This document shows positions 25,398 to 34,137 of a DNA stretch of 64,000 bases, piece by piece; within the stretch, counting starts at the first letter, position 1, and every line of letters starts with the position of its first letter. A model generated the notes under the pieces. It had not been told where the DNA came from and searched no databases. It saw only the letters and a list, made by a program, of their open reading frames with translations. The DNA is from an uncultured Lachnospiraceae bacterium. Lineage in GTDB: Bacteria; Bacillota; Clostridia; Lachnospirales; Lachnospiraceae. The position numbers and the translations under genes were made by a program. The stretch covers positions 19,471 through 83,470 of the forward strand of contig CAJUDH010000013.1 of NCBI GenBank assembly GCA_910584845.1, written 5' to 3'.

Positions 25398-27188
25398 ATG
25401 GATATTTTTAATGCGATAACACTTTTTGGCGGACTGGCTATGTTCTTGTATGGGATGCGCATGATGGGGGACGGGCTGAAAGCCAGCTCATCGGGCACCC
25501 TGAAAAAAGCAATGGAACGGATTACCGGAACTCCGGTCAAGGCATTTCTCTTAGGGCTGGCGGTAACTGCGGTGGTCCAGTCTTCAACGGCAACCATTGT
25601 CCTGACGTCCGGGCTTGTAGGTGCAGGCATTATTTCCCTTAGGCAATCCCTGGGCATTATCATCGGCGCCAATGTGGGTACGACGGTTACCGGACAGATT
25701 ATCCGGCTTCTGGACCTGAACTCGTCCGGGACCTGGTTTTTACAATTTTTAAAGCCTTCTACCCTTGCGCCCCTGGCCTTAATCATTGGCATTATCATTA
25801 TTATGGGGATGAAATCCGGGGATTCCGGAAAAATCGGGCATATTATCATCGGGTTTGGAATCCTGTTTTCCGGGCTCCTGAATATGGCGGACGCAGTAAC
25901 CGTCCTCTCTGACAGCGGCATCGTGGAGCAGGTTTTCTCTCGCCTTGGGGACAACCCCCTGATGGCGTACCTGTCCGGGGCAGGGGTTGCTTTTGTGCTG
26001 CAAAGCTCCTCTGCCACCATCGGAATCCTCCAGGCTTTTTCTACCTCGGGGCAGCTGACCTTCGGGGAAATCTATGCGGTGCTGGTAGGCATATACCTGG
26101 GGGACTGTGTGACCACGGCCATTGTCTGCAACATCGGCGCGAAGCCGGAGGCAAAAAGGGTCGGTATGGTAAATATCCTGTTTAATTTAAGCAAATCCTT
26201 CCTGATCCTGGCGGCCGTAGCCATGGTCCACAGGGCCGGCCTGCTGGACGGCATCTGGAACCATGCCATTGATTCCGGCGGCATTGCCAATGCCAATACC
26301 ATCTTTAACCTGGCCTGCGCGGCCCTTTTGCTTCCGTTTGTGGGCGTCTATGAAAAAATCAGCCACAGGCTCATAAAAGATGAGCCTGTGGCTTCCGGGA
26401 AATATGACGAGATGCTGGATGCCTTGAATCCGGTATTTATCGGCACCCCGGCTATGGCATTCGGACGGTGTTATGATATCCTTTTAGTGATGCTTCAGCT
26501 TTCAAAGGCCAATATCAGCCGTGCTTTTGGCATGTTTACCCAGTATGACCCGGAAATTATGGATCGCATGGAGGAAGATGAGAACCATATTGACAACATT
26601 GCAGACCGGGTGAGCAATTACCTGATCCAGATCTCAGCCACAATCACCTCCCATTACCATGTGGAAATTATGAATTATTACTTTTCGGCCATTACAGAGT
26701 TTGAGCGTTTAGGCGACCATGCCTTAAACATTGCCCAGATCGCAACGGACCTCCATGAAAAAAACAGTGCCTTTTCCATGGAAGCCCAAGCCGAGCTCAC
26801 CGTATTGTGGAACCTTCTGGATACGATCCTGAACCATACCAGCGAGGCGTTTCAAAAACAAAACCTGGCGGAAGCCCGCCAGATTGAACCCCTAGAACAG
26901 GTGGTGGACGATATGGTAAACGTATTAAAAGAACACCATTTGGAACGGCTCCACAAAGGGGAATGCGGAGGCTTTAACGGTTCGGAATTCCTAAACCTCC
27001 TTTCTGAAGCGGCGCGTATTTCCGACGTCTGCTCCAATGTAGGGGTAGCAACCGTGGCAAGGGCAATGCCGGAGATCAAACATCAGGTGCATGATTATAT
27101 CTCCAAGCTGCACTCTGGCCGGGACGAAGAATTTAACCAGGTATATCAGGCGGCCCACGACGATTATTTAAGGCGGCTCACCCATTGA
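25398..27188 (+). CDS. Na/Pi cotransporter family protein with C-terminal PhoU-like domain
   Basis: A 596-residue protein from the ATG at 25398 (GAGG upstream). Two inverted repeats carry the QSS signature (VVQSSTATIVLTSGLV and VLQSSSATIGILQAF) in about eight to ten membrane helices. A cytoplasmic PhoU-like helical region follows from about residue 350 (ALNIAQIATDL, EEDENHIDNIADRVSNYL). It takes up or exports phosphate with sodium. The PhoU-like tail may gate it. The gene is monocistronic, and its 3' end overlaps the convergent Gfo/Idh gene by 11 bases. Confidence 0.9.
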   Translation: MDIFNAITLFGGLAMFLYGMRMMGDGLKASSSGTLKKAMERITGTPVKAFLLGLAVTAVVQSSTATIVLTSGLVGAGIISLRQSLGIIIGANVGTTVTGQIIRLLDLNSSGTWFLQFLKPSTLAPLALIIGIIIIMGMKSGDSGKIGHIIIGFGILFSGLLNMADAVTVLSDSGIVEQVFSRLGDNPLMAYLSGAGVAFVLQSSSATIGILQAFSTSGQLTFGEIYAVLVGIYLGDCVTTAIVCNIGAKPEAKRVGMVNILFNLSKSFLILAAVAMVHRAGLLDGIWNHAIDSGGIANANTIFNLACAALLLPFVGVYEKISHRLIKDEPVASGKYDEMLDALNPVFIGTPAMAFGRCYDILLVMLQLSKANISRAFGMFTQYDPEIMDRMEEDENHIDNIADRVSNYLIQISATITSHYHVEIMNYYFSAITEFERLGDHALNIAQIATDLHEKNSAFSMEAQAELTVLWNLLDTILNHTSEAFQKQNLAEARQIEPLEQVVDDMVNVLKEHHLERLHKGECGGFNGSEFLNLLSEAARISDVCSNVGVATVARAMPEIKHQVHDYISKLHSGRDEEFNQVYQAAHDDYLRRLTH

Positions 27189-28167
27189 TGGGGCCGATAG
27201 CCACCCCCGCCTGCCTTCTGGCTTCGTCCAAAACATCCATCACATCCAGGGAATGGCGGCTGGCCTTACAAAACAAGCCCCCATCCCTTCCTTCCACCAT
27301 GCCCACAAAAGCCATAAGCTCATGGTATAGGCGGGGAACGCCCCCATTGAAAGCAAAATCTTCGGTTTTCCCCCTGCCCTTTCCAAGGGAAAAACCATCA
27401 TAAACGTTGGCCGGATGGGTGCTGTAAAGGTACCCTTCCTCCCCTTGGATGCTAATGGATGCCGGCGCCTGGCAGTCTTTGGCCCCCACCGCCACGCATT
27501 GGAAGCCGGGGTACTCCAATAAAAGCACCCCCGACGTGTCGATCCCCCGTTCTATATTGGCATGGTAGGAAATCCTTTTGGGTTTCCCAAACAGCCCCAG
27601 GATAAAATGCACGTTATAAACGTTAATGTCCATAAGGGCCCCGCCGGATTGTTCCGGGTCAAACACAGGCAAAACCACGCCCTCTTTAAACTTATCATAT
27701 CGGCTGGAATACTGGGAAAAATTCATCTGCACAATTTTAACCTTCCCCAGCCCCTTTACCAGCTCCCGGGTCTTTTTGTAATTTGGCATATATAAGTTGG
27801 AAATAGCCTCAAAAACAAATACCCCGTTTTTTTCCGCCAGCTCCACCAGCTCCCGGGCCTGCCTCCCGTTACTGGCAAAAGGCTTTTCTATGATTGCATG
27901 TTTTTTTGCCTCCAAAGCCTTTTTGGCAAATTCATGGTGCAGGTGGTTGGGAAGGGCCACATACACCCCCTCAACCTGCCGGTCCTCAAGCAGCTGGCCA
28001 TAATCCATATATAAATGGGGGATGCCGTATTGGGCCTGGTATGCCAGCATCCTGGACCGGGAACTTTCACGTCCATAGATAGCGCAAATTTCCGCACGGG
28101 GGATTTTCGATGCCGCTTCTAAAAAATCCGGTACAATCCCCCCTGCCCCCAGAACAGCCAATTTCAT
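27178..28167 (-). CDS. Gfo/Idh/MocA family oxidoreductase
   Basis: A 329-residue NAD(P)-dependent dehydrogenase from ATG 28167 (GGGGGAG upstream). The N-terminal Rossmann fold is MKLAVLGAGGIVPDF, the conserved lysine motif is EKPFA (about residue 90) and the C-terminal domain is Gfo-type. The family oxidises or epimerises sugars and inositols. It lies one base after a second family member, so the pair probably acts on the same substrate pathway. The substrate is unknown. Confidence 0.85.
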   Translation of the reverse strand: MKLAVLGAGGIVPDFLEAASKIPRAEICAIYGRESSRSRMLAYQAQYGIPHLYMDYGQLLEDRQVEGVYVALPNHLHHEFAKKALEAKKHAIIEKPFASNGRQARELVELAEKNGVFVFEAISNLYMPNYKKTRELVKGLGKVKIVQMNFSQYSSRYDKFKEGVVLPVFDPEQSGGALMDINVYNVHFILGLFGKPKRISYHANIERGIDTSGVLLLEYPGFQCVAVGAKDCQAPASISIQGEEGYLYSTHPANVYDGFSLGKGRGKTEDFAFNGGVPRLYHELMAFVGMVEGRDGGLFCKASRHSLDVMDVLDEARRQAGVAIGPING

Positions 28168-28168
28168 G

Positions 28169-29224
28169 TCACTTCTCCCCCTCCTTTCCTGCAAGGGCCA
28201 TCTGGCGGACCCCTTCTTCCAGCATCTCCATCTGTAAAATGGTTTCCCAATGCTTGATTACCGGTTCCTTTCCATGGACAATGCAGTCATAAATACCGTC
28301 ATAGACCCGGGCATAATCCCCTTCCAGGGAGGGGACCTTTTCCTCGTGGAACCCGCCGGCCCCGTCATAATAAGTCAACACGCCGTAATGTTGGGGCAAG
28401 TCTTTTCCAAACCCTGGCTGTCCGGGCAGGTAAAACAATTTCAAGTGCTCTTCCTGACGGTCGTCGCTTTCCTTGACAAACATCCCTGTTTTTCCATATA
28501 CAACAAATTTAGGGCGGCTTTTCACCCGGAAATAGCTGGATTTTATGGATACTTTCAAGATGCCGTAATACAGGTCAAGGTCGAAATAATCATTCATGCG
28601 CCCTTCCCCCAAAAGCTGCCGCACGTCGTAATGGACATGGTCCGGCCTGCCGAAATAGCTGATGGCCTGATCCAGGGTATGGCAGCCGTGGCCATACAAA
28701 TAAGAGGATGATTTGGTGAAACCCTCCACCCCGTTGGGCACTTCCGGCCGGTAATAATCATAATGCATCTCCACTTCCAAAAGCCCGCCCAGTTTTCCTT
28801 CTTCCACAACTTTCTGCATGGTCAAAAAATCACTGTCATAGCGCCGGTTTTGATAGGCGGAACAATATAAGCCTTTCTCTTTGGCCAGGGCAAAGACCTC
28901 CCTGGCTTCTTCTGCCGTTTCCATGAACGGTTTCTCACACAGGCAATGCTTCCCACTTTCCAGGGCGCGCTTAACGTATGGGTAGTGGAGGCTTTGGCGG
29001 GTACTGACAACCACCAGGTCAACCTCCGGGTCGTGGTACACGTCGTCTATATGCTCCGTATAAATAACCCCTTCCACCGCAGGCCACACATCATGGTGGA
29101 CCCTTGGGTTATAGATCGACTTAATTTTAAATTTGTTTTTTCTTGTTAATACAAAAGGGATGTGATAACGGTTCGTGCTCTTGCCGTTTCCAATATAAGC
29201 TACTATTATTTTACCGTCTTGCAT
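28169..29224 (-). CDS. Gfo/Idh/MocA family oxidoreductase, second member
   Basis: A 351-residue protein with an N-terminal nucleotide-binding fold (IIVAYIGNGKSTNRYHIPF) and the EKPF catalytic-lysine motif (CLCEKPFMETAEEA). The C-terminal domain contains YLYGHGCHTLDQAISYFG. The IGNGKSTNRYH start resembles the YdgJ/YhhX-type subgroup of the family. It is paired with the next gene downstream (gap of one base). A tandem 15-base direct repeat lies just before it. Confidence 0.85.
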   Translation of the reverse strand: MQDGKIIVAYIGNGKSTNRYHIPFVLTRKNKFKIKSIYNPRVHHDVWPAVEGVIYTEHIDDVYHDPEVDLVVVSTRQSLHYPYVKRALESGKHCLCEKPFMETAEEAREVFALAKEKGLYCSAYQNRRYDSDFLTMQKVVEEGKLGGLLEVEMHYDYYRPEVPNGVEGFTKSSSYLYGHGCHTLDQAISYFGRPDHVHYDVRQLLGEGRMNDYFDLDLYYGILKVSIKSSYFRVKSRPKFVVYGKTGMFVKESDDRQEEHLKLFYLPGQPGFGKDLPQHYGVLTYYDGAGGFHEEKVPSLEGDYARVYDGIYDCIVHGKEPVIKHWETILQMEMLEEGVRQMALAGKEGEK

Positions 29225-29249
29225 AACGGGATACCGCCTTTCTTCCTAC

Positions 29250-29284
29250 ATGGACCCATTCCATTTATTATGGACCCATTCCAT
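29250..29284. repeat. Tandem 15-base direct repeat
   Basis: ATGGACCCATTCCAT occurs twice with a 20-base period (29250-29264 and 29270-29284). It sits between the radical SAM gene and the Gfo/Idh gene, about two helix turns apart. It could be a paired binding site or a simple duplication. Confidence 0.7.
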
Positions 29285-30805
29285 CTATCTAAGCCATGCC
29301 GCCGGTTTTTCAGGCCTCTGGCAATCGGCTCCTATTTTCATCATTTCTTCATCTTCCTTTGTGTCGCCGGCAGCGGCTATATCCGCCTCGGCAATCCCCA
29401 GCCATTGGCAAATCAGCCTTACCCCGTTAGCTTTATTTGCCTTTGCCGCCACGATCTGCAGGCAATTGCCCTCCAGGATCCAGCGGATATGGCACCGGCC
29501 TTTAGGGTCTATCAAACTTGCCAGGCGCCCTGCCTCTTCCTGGCCCCAAGGTTTCCTTGCCGGGCGCACAAGCGTCATTTTATAAAGGGACTTGCCGTTC
29601 CGGTAAACCAAAAGGCGGAAGCCAAACTCCTTTTTCGCCGCCTCCATGGCTGCAAGGCATGATTCATCCAACGGAAAAAAATATGCTTTCTTTTCCCCCT
29701 TTTGTTCCAAGGCCACATGGGCCCCGCCGGCAAACACCCCCCCGCAGAACCAATGGGAAAAATCACGGCAACGCTTTATGGCTTCCCCATAAGGCAAGGT
29801 TGTGGCAAAAAACAATAACGCCCCTTCTTTAGACAATGTCTCCAAAAAACGGACCCTCCTCCGTGCCTCTTCCTCCACCTTTCCGGCATCCCCTTTCGGC
29901 AGAAGGGTCCCCTCTATATCCAAAAACACGGCCTTGGCTTTCCTGGGTATCCGCAATACCGGATAGGGGCCAAACAGCACTTGGTTCATCCAATTATCCC
30001 TGCCTCCATATGCCAGGTAACAAGAGCAGGCCTTGCGTTTGCATTCCCTTACTTCCCCTTGTTGCCATTGGTATTCAGCCGCCTTTATGTTCTGGCTGAT
30101 ATTGCAGATCCGCAGGCCTTTCCCCCCGTCCACAAACACCCGCCCCCGGCACTGGCCCACGTCCGCAGGGACCACTTCCCACTCCCTCCACACATAGGGG
30201 TCGATTTCCTCAAATGCCTTTTTCTCTTCCTCTGTATACTTCCGCCCCAACCCGTCCATTTTATTGATCCACAGGTAAATATCTGCCGGAAGCATTTTTT
30301 TAAGCTCCCGCAACACCCCTTCCTGCCCCGGGACCCCCACCGCCCCTGCGCATAGGGTGATGCCCATTTGCTTTAGCCTGATACACGTTTCGGCAAACGC
30401 CCCCACGGAAACCATCTCCGGATGGAAAGTGGCCCAAAGGCGCAGCTTTCCCCTGTCCCCCCCTGCCTGGCCAAAACAGGCCAGGGATTTTTCTTCCGGA
30501 AAGCTTAAATTAGTCTGGGCCCCCACCACGTCTATCCCCTTAAGCCTGCTTAACCGGGCCAGCCCTTCCCAATACCAAGGATACAGCAACGCCTCCCCAT
30601 AAGGCGTAACCATTACCCCGCCAAAATCCGTCTGGAAATTGCCTTGCCCCATCCCTTCTTCCACACGTTCCACAAAACGGAACCATTGGGCTTTGTCTTC
30701 CCTCCGTTCCTTTTCCGACCCTTTCTGTTTAGAAAAAGGGCAGTAGCTGCATCTATAGTTACAGCTTTTCAAACTTCCCCGGTACAAAATCACAGAACGC
30801 CCCAT
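29285..30805 (-). CDS. Radical SAM (STM4011-like) - HAD phosphatase fusion
   Basis: A 506-residue two-part protein. Residues 1-285 are a radical SAM domain with CNYRCSYC (Cys 15, 19, 22) and later cysteines (CNISQ, CKRKACSCYL) that may bind an extra cluster. They resemble STM4011-family proteins. Residues 287-506 are a HAD hydrolase of the Cof type: motif I VFLDIEGTL and a late GDTKEDEEMM motif. The STM4011 cluster partners (STM4012-4015-like genes) are not in this window. What the fused enzyme makes is unknown. Confidence 0.8.
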   Translation of the reverse strand: MGRSVILYRGSLKSCNYRCSYCPFSKQKGSEKERREDKAQWFRFVERVEEGMGQGNFQTDFGGVMVTPYGEALLYPWYWEGLARLSRLKGIDVVGAQTNLSFPEEKSLACFGQAGGDRGKLRLWATFHPEMVSVGAFAETCIRLKQMGITLCAGAVGVPGQEGVLRELKKMLPADIYLWINKMDGLGRKYTEEEKKAFEEIDPYVWREWEVVPADVGQCRGRVFVDGGKGLRICNISQNIKAAEYQWQQGEVRECKRKACSCYLAYGGRDNWMNQVLFGPYPVLRIPRKAKAVFLDIEGTLLPKGDAGKVEEEARRRVRFLETLSKEGALLFFATTLPYGEAIKRCRDFSHWFCGGVFAGGAHVALEQKGEKKAYFFPLDESCLAAMEAAKKEFGFRLLVYRNGKSLYKMTLVRPARKPWGQEEAGRLASLIDPKGRCHIRWILEGNCLQIVAAKANKANGVRLICQWLGIAEADIAAAGDTKEDEEMMKIGADCQRPEKPAAWLR

Positions 30806-30854
30806 ACTCCCCTCCTTACGTTACTTTTCCGGTTTTCCAAGAAAGAAGACAAAT

Positions 30855-30883
30855 TGACACCGGAAAAAGAATCTGTTATACTG
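30855..30883 (+). promoter_or_regulatory. Promoter of the fructokinase-like gene
   Basis: TTGACA, 17-base spacer, TATACT: nearly consensus, about 60 bases before the ATG at 30942. Confidence 0.85.
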
Positions 30884-30941
30884 ATCCTATATTTCCCATA
30901 TTATGAAAAAAATTTTGGCATGCAATGGAGGAGAGGAAGCT

Positions 30942-31901
30942 ATGAAACGGTTATTGGCAATCGGAGAGGCACTTATTGATTTTATCCCTTCGGAACATGG
31001 CAAAGAGATGAAAGCGGTTTCATCTTTTTCGCCGGCTGTGGGCGGGGCCCCGGCAAACGTATGTGCAGCTTATGTAAAACTGGGTGGCCAGGCTTCTATG
31101 ATTACCCAGTTAGGGGACGACCCCTTTGGCGATAAGATCGCAGACGAATTCGCTTCCTGCGGCATTGGCTGCGAATATGTAAAACGCACCAAGGCCGCCA
31201 ATACCTCCCTGGCTTTTGTGGCCTTAAAGGAAGACGGGAACCGGGAATTTTCTTTCTACCGGAAGCCAGGCGCCGATATGTTGATGGAAGCTTCCGATAT
31301 CCAAAAAAACTGGTTTCAGGATGTATTCGGCCTCCACTTCTGTTCCGTTTCCCTGGGGGATTTCCCCATGAAGGAAGCCCACCGCCAGGCAGTGGCCTAT
31401 GCTGCAGAATCCGGGGCTTTGGTAAGCTTTGACCCAAACCTGCGTTTTGCACTGTGGGAAAGCACGGATGCCTTGAAAGCAGTAGTGCGTGAATTTGCCC
31501 CTATGGCCCATGTGCTGAAAATCTCGGATGAAGAATTGGAATTCATCACGGGCCATACTGACATCAAGGAAGCGCTTCCTGCCTTATTGGCAGGCAATAC
31601 CAAGCTGGTCATTTATACAAAAGGCTCCGAAGGCGCCGAATGCTATACCCGCCATGCCAGGGCCTTTGCCCCCGGTGCAAAAGTAAAAGCCGTGGATACC
31701 ACCGGGGCTGGGGACGGTTTTATCGGCTCTTTCCTTTACTGCCTGTCCGCCGACGGGGTGACGGTCGATTCTTTGGGCCAATTGGCCCAAGGGCAGATGG
31801 AACGTTACCTGTCTTTTGCCAACAAATTCTGCGGAAAAAGCGTTATGGGCCACGGGGCCATCGCCTCTTATCCCACCAAAGAAGAGATGGATGCCCAATA
31901 A
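30942..31901 (+). CDS. Fructokinase-like PfkB-family sugar kinase
   Basis: A 319-residue ribokinase-fold kinase from ATG 30942 (GGAGAGGAAG upstream; an earlier ATG at 30903 lacks a site). Motifs are GEALIDFIP at the N terminus, GGAPANVCAAYVKLGG (PfkB signature 1, about 35-50) and DTTGAGDGFIGSFLY (signature 2 with the catalytic Asp). This combination is typical of bacterial fructokinases that phosphorylate fructose or a similar ketohexose. It has its own strong promoter and a terminator at 31934. Confidence 0.87.
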   Translation: MKRLLAIGEALIDFIPSEHGKEMKAVSSFSPAVGGAPANVCAAYVKLGGQASMITQLGDDPFGDKIADEFASCGIGCEYVKRTKAANTSLAFVALKEDGNREFSFYRKPGADMLMEASDIQKNWFQDVFGLHFCSVSLGDFPMKEAHRQAVAYAAESGALVSFDPNLRFALWESTDALKAVVREFAPMAHVLKISDEELEFITGHTDIKEALPALLAGNTKLVIYTKGSEGAECYTRHARAFAPGAKVKAVDTTGAGDGFIGSFLYCLSADGVTVDSLGQLAQGQMERYLSFANKFCGKSVMGHGAIASYPTKEEMDAQ

Positions 31902-31933
31902 CCACAAAAAACCGCCGGAGGCGAAACAAACAA

Positions 31934-31961
31934 GGGACCCTGCAGAGCAGGGCCCTTTTTT
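31934..31961 (+). terminator. Rho-independent terminator after the fructokinase gene
   Basis: GGG-A-CCCTGC, loop AGA, GCAGGG-CCC, then a run of Ts. Confidence 0.8.
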
Positions 31962-32057
31962 ATTTCAAAGGAAATATCCTAAAAGGCAAAACGCTCCGCT
32001 AAGGCCGCGCTGCGGCGAAAGCTGCCGTCGCAAAAGCAGCCTGCCGCAGGCGGAACA

Positions 32058-32080
32058 TCCTGCAAAGCAGGACCCTTTTT
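32058..32080 (+). terminator. Second terminator-like hairpin in the convergent gap
   Basis: TCCTGC-AAA-GCAGGA followed by CCCTTTTT. It closely resembles the hairpin at 31934. The bases between (about 31990-32057) hold further GC-rich stem-loops. Confidence 0.55.
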
Positions 32081-32083
32081 ATT

Positions 32084-32974
32084 TTATTCCTGAAACGATG
32101 CATATTTTAGAAAATAGCTCAATGCGCCTAAAAGGTTGGCGTCGTTCCCCCGCTGGCACGCCACAATTTTAGGCATCAGGTATTCCATTTGCTGCCCCCG
32201 GACCAAATCTTGATAGCTCCTATTAATGGCTTCCAGGATTTTCGGGTTGGCGCTGATGCCCCCTCCTATGGCGATAATCTCCGGGTCATAGGCAAATTGG
32301 ACGTTCACGCACCCGATAGCCATGTAGTGGAGGAACTCTTTGACGCAGGCCGCCGCGTCTTCATCCCCTTTTTCCGCCAGTTCCATCAATTCCTTGCCGT
32401 CTACCTCTTTCGGGTGGTTTTCTGAATACTTCCTCGCCTCTTTTTCCAATGTAAAATTGCTCCAGCACAAAAGCGCCCCGTCTTTCATCCCCCCCATGGG
32501 GAAGTTCCCGATCTCCGCCTTATTCATGGTAGTCCCCGGATACAGCTCCCCTTTTTCAATCACCGCTCCGCCAACGCCGCTTCCCACAATGACAAACGCA
32601 ATGTTTTCATACTCTTTCCCCACCCCCTGCCACGCTTCCCCCAAAGCCGCGGCATTGGCATCGTTGACCATAGAAACTTTTTTCGAACCGCACCGCTGGG
32701 AAATCATTTGTTGTAAAGGGCAATTGTGGAGGTGTTCCACCGCGCTGATGCCACGGATAACACCCTCCTCGCTGTGGACTTCCCCGGGAAAGCTGCAGGC
32801 GATCCCGTCAACAGGGGAATACTTTTCATACAGGCCCTGTACTTGATCCAAAAATTCCTCCAGCGTCTTCCCGACAGGCTCCTTCCCGGAAGACAGCATC
32901 TGCCCGTTTTCGTCACACACCCCATACTTGACGCTGGTTCCGCCGGTATCAAGGCATAAATACCTTTTGTCCAT
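32084..32974 (-). CDS. ROK-family sugar kinase/regulator-type protein
   Basis: A 296-residue ROK protein from ATG 32974 (GGGGAG upstream). ATP-binding motif is LCLDTGGTSVKYGV, GIACSFPG and IVGSGVGGAVI are conserved, and IGGGISANP lies near the end. No N-terminal HTH is present, so it is a kinase rather than a ROK repressor. The usual CXCGXXGC zinc motif is not evident. It may phosphorylate glucose, N-acetylmannosamine or a related sugar. It has its own consensus-like promoter. Confidence 0.83.
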   Translation of the reverse strand: MDKRYLCLDTGGTSVKYGVCDENGQMLSSGKEPVGKTLEEFLDQVQGLYEKYSPVDGIACSFPGEVHSEEGVIRGISAVEHLHNCPLQQMISQRCGSKKVSMVNDANAAALGEAWQGVGKEYENIAFVIVGSGVGGAVIEKGELYPGTTMNKAEIGNFPMGGMKDGALLCWSNFTLEKEARKYSENHPKEVDGKELMELAEKGDEDAAACVKEFLHYMAIGCVNVQFAYDPEIIAIGGGISANPKILEAINRSYQDLVRGQQMEYLMPKIVACQRGNDANLLGALSYFLKYASFQE

Positions 32975-33026
32975 ATCTTCTCCCCTTCCTCCCTTTACCA
33001 GAAACGGTAATTTTTTTCCTATTGAC

Positions 33027-33055
33027 ATTGTATAGCTTACCCATCCTTTTGTCAA
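33027..33055 (-). promoter_or_regulatory. Promoter of the ROK gene
   Basis: Minus strand: TTGACA, 17-base spacer, TACAAT, starting 11 bases after the hairpin that ends the reverse transcriptase operon. Confidence 0.75.
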
Positions 33056-33065
33056 CTTAGAATCC

Positions 33066-33102
33066 AAAAAGGTAGACATAACATTATTATGTCTACCTTT
33101 TT
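33066..33102 (-). terminator. Perfect 16-base inverted repeat after the reverse transcriptase gene
   Basis: AAAAAGGTAGACATAA, five-base loop, exact complement, ending in TTTTT. It lies 12 bases past the RT stop and is most simply the terminator of the eight-gene operon. The A-run/T-run symmetry would let it work both ways. An alternative is a structured RNA used by the RT. Confidence 0.7.
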
Positions 33103-33114
33103 GCCAGGTAAGCC

Positions 33115-34137
33115 CTATTCCTTTGCCAAACAGCCCGTCAGCCATCCCCTTGCCTGCCAAAGCCAAAGGTCATCCGGACGGGTTTCCAGGACATAATTCA
33201 CTTTCCCCAGCAAAGACTGAAGGTAACGGCGGGTTCCAGCCCCCCCGTCCGGGAGGCTTGCCTGGCTTCCTATCCGTTTTAAATGCCCTTCTGTGCCAAA
33301 CCGTTGGCAGTAATACAGCTCCTGACGCAATTTCCGCCGGTAATCTTTGGTGGGCTGCGCTTTTTCATTGACCACCAGGCCGGTTACCGTCTGCCGGGCG
33401 CCTTTTGGCAAAACCCGTTCTTTCTTCCGGTTCGGTTCCAGCCCCATGGCCCGTAAAAAACCGTATGCCTTCCGTGTTACCTCCCCGGCGTCGAAATCAC
33501 CGGAAAAGGCCATATCGTCACAATAGCGGGTATAAAAGATCCCCCTTTCCTGGCACCATTCTGCCATATGCCGGTCAAAAGGCCCCATTACCAAATTGGA
33601 CAACGCCGGGGAAGTAGGCGCCCCTTGTGGGAGGCAGTCCAGGTAACAGCACAAGGATGTTAAAAGGGCCCCTACCGGCGGCGGGAAATACCGGGCAGGG
33701 AATCCATAGCGAAGCACCATGGGGAAAGTGATACTGCCAAAAAAATCCTCAATGTCCAATTTCAGCAGCAGTGGCTTTCCCTCATGTAATTTGGCATTGG
33801 CTATGGCAGAGCTTCCCTTATGGTATGCCGTAGCGCAGCCCGCGGGGGCAAACCCTTCCAATACATGGTGCAAAATGTTTTTCTGTACCTGTTTCAGCAG
33901 CGGGTCCGGCGCCAGCAAAAGGCGGGTCCCTCCATGTTTTTTGGGGATCCGCAATTTCTCATAATGTCCTTCCGCATGGTTCCCCAAAGCATACAGGCAA
34001 GCCAGCACCTTTTCCTCCGGCCAGCCCCGGTCCCCTAGCAGGCGGAACGATAACAGCATCTCCTTGCAATGCTTTGTGGTACAATATTTCCACAAGCTTT
34101 TGGCCCCTTGCTGCCATGCCTGTCCGTTTTCCATCAT
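33115..34137 (-). CDS. Retron-type reverse transcriptase at the end of the nitrate reductase/Moco operon
   Basis: A 340-residue RT with all catalytic blocks: RIPKKHGGTR (about 63-72), LKLDIEDFF with the first Asp (128), QGAPTSPALSN (171-181) and YCDD (205-208). It also has the two retron hallmarks NAKLH (NAxxH, 114-118) and VTG (251-253). It begins in an ATGA overlap with mobB, or at the next ATG, which has GAGGTG at better spacing. There is no intergenic space for the usual upstream msr-msd RNA. No maturase, endonuclease or retron effector domain is seen. DGR RTs have SQ instead of SP in the QG motif, so it is not of that class. Function unknown. Confidence 0.9.
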   Translation of the reverse strand: MMENGQAWQQGAKSLWKYCTTKHCKEMLLSFRLLGDRGWPEEKVLACLYALGNHAEGHYEKLRIPKKHGGTRLLLAPDPLLKQVQKNILHHVLEGFAPAGCATAYHKGSSAIANAKLHEGKPLLLKLDIEDFFGSITFPMVLRYGFPARYFPPPVGALLTSLCCYLDCLPQGAPTSPALSNLVMGPFDRHMAEWCQERGIFYTRYCDDMAFSGDFDAGEVTRKAYGFLRAMGLEPNRKKERVLPKGARQTVTGLVVNEKAQPTKDYRRKLRQELYYCQRFGTEGHLKRIGSQASLPDGGAGTRRYLQSLLGKVNYVLETRPDDLWLWQARGWLTGCLAKE

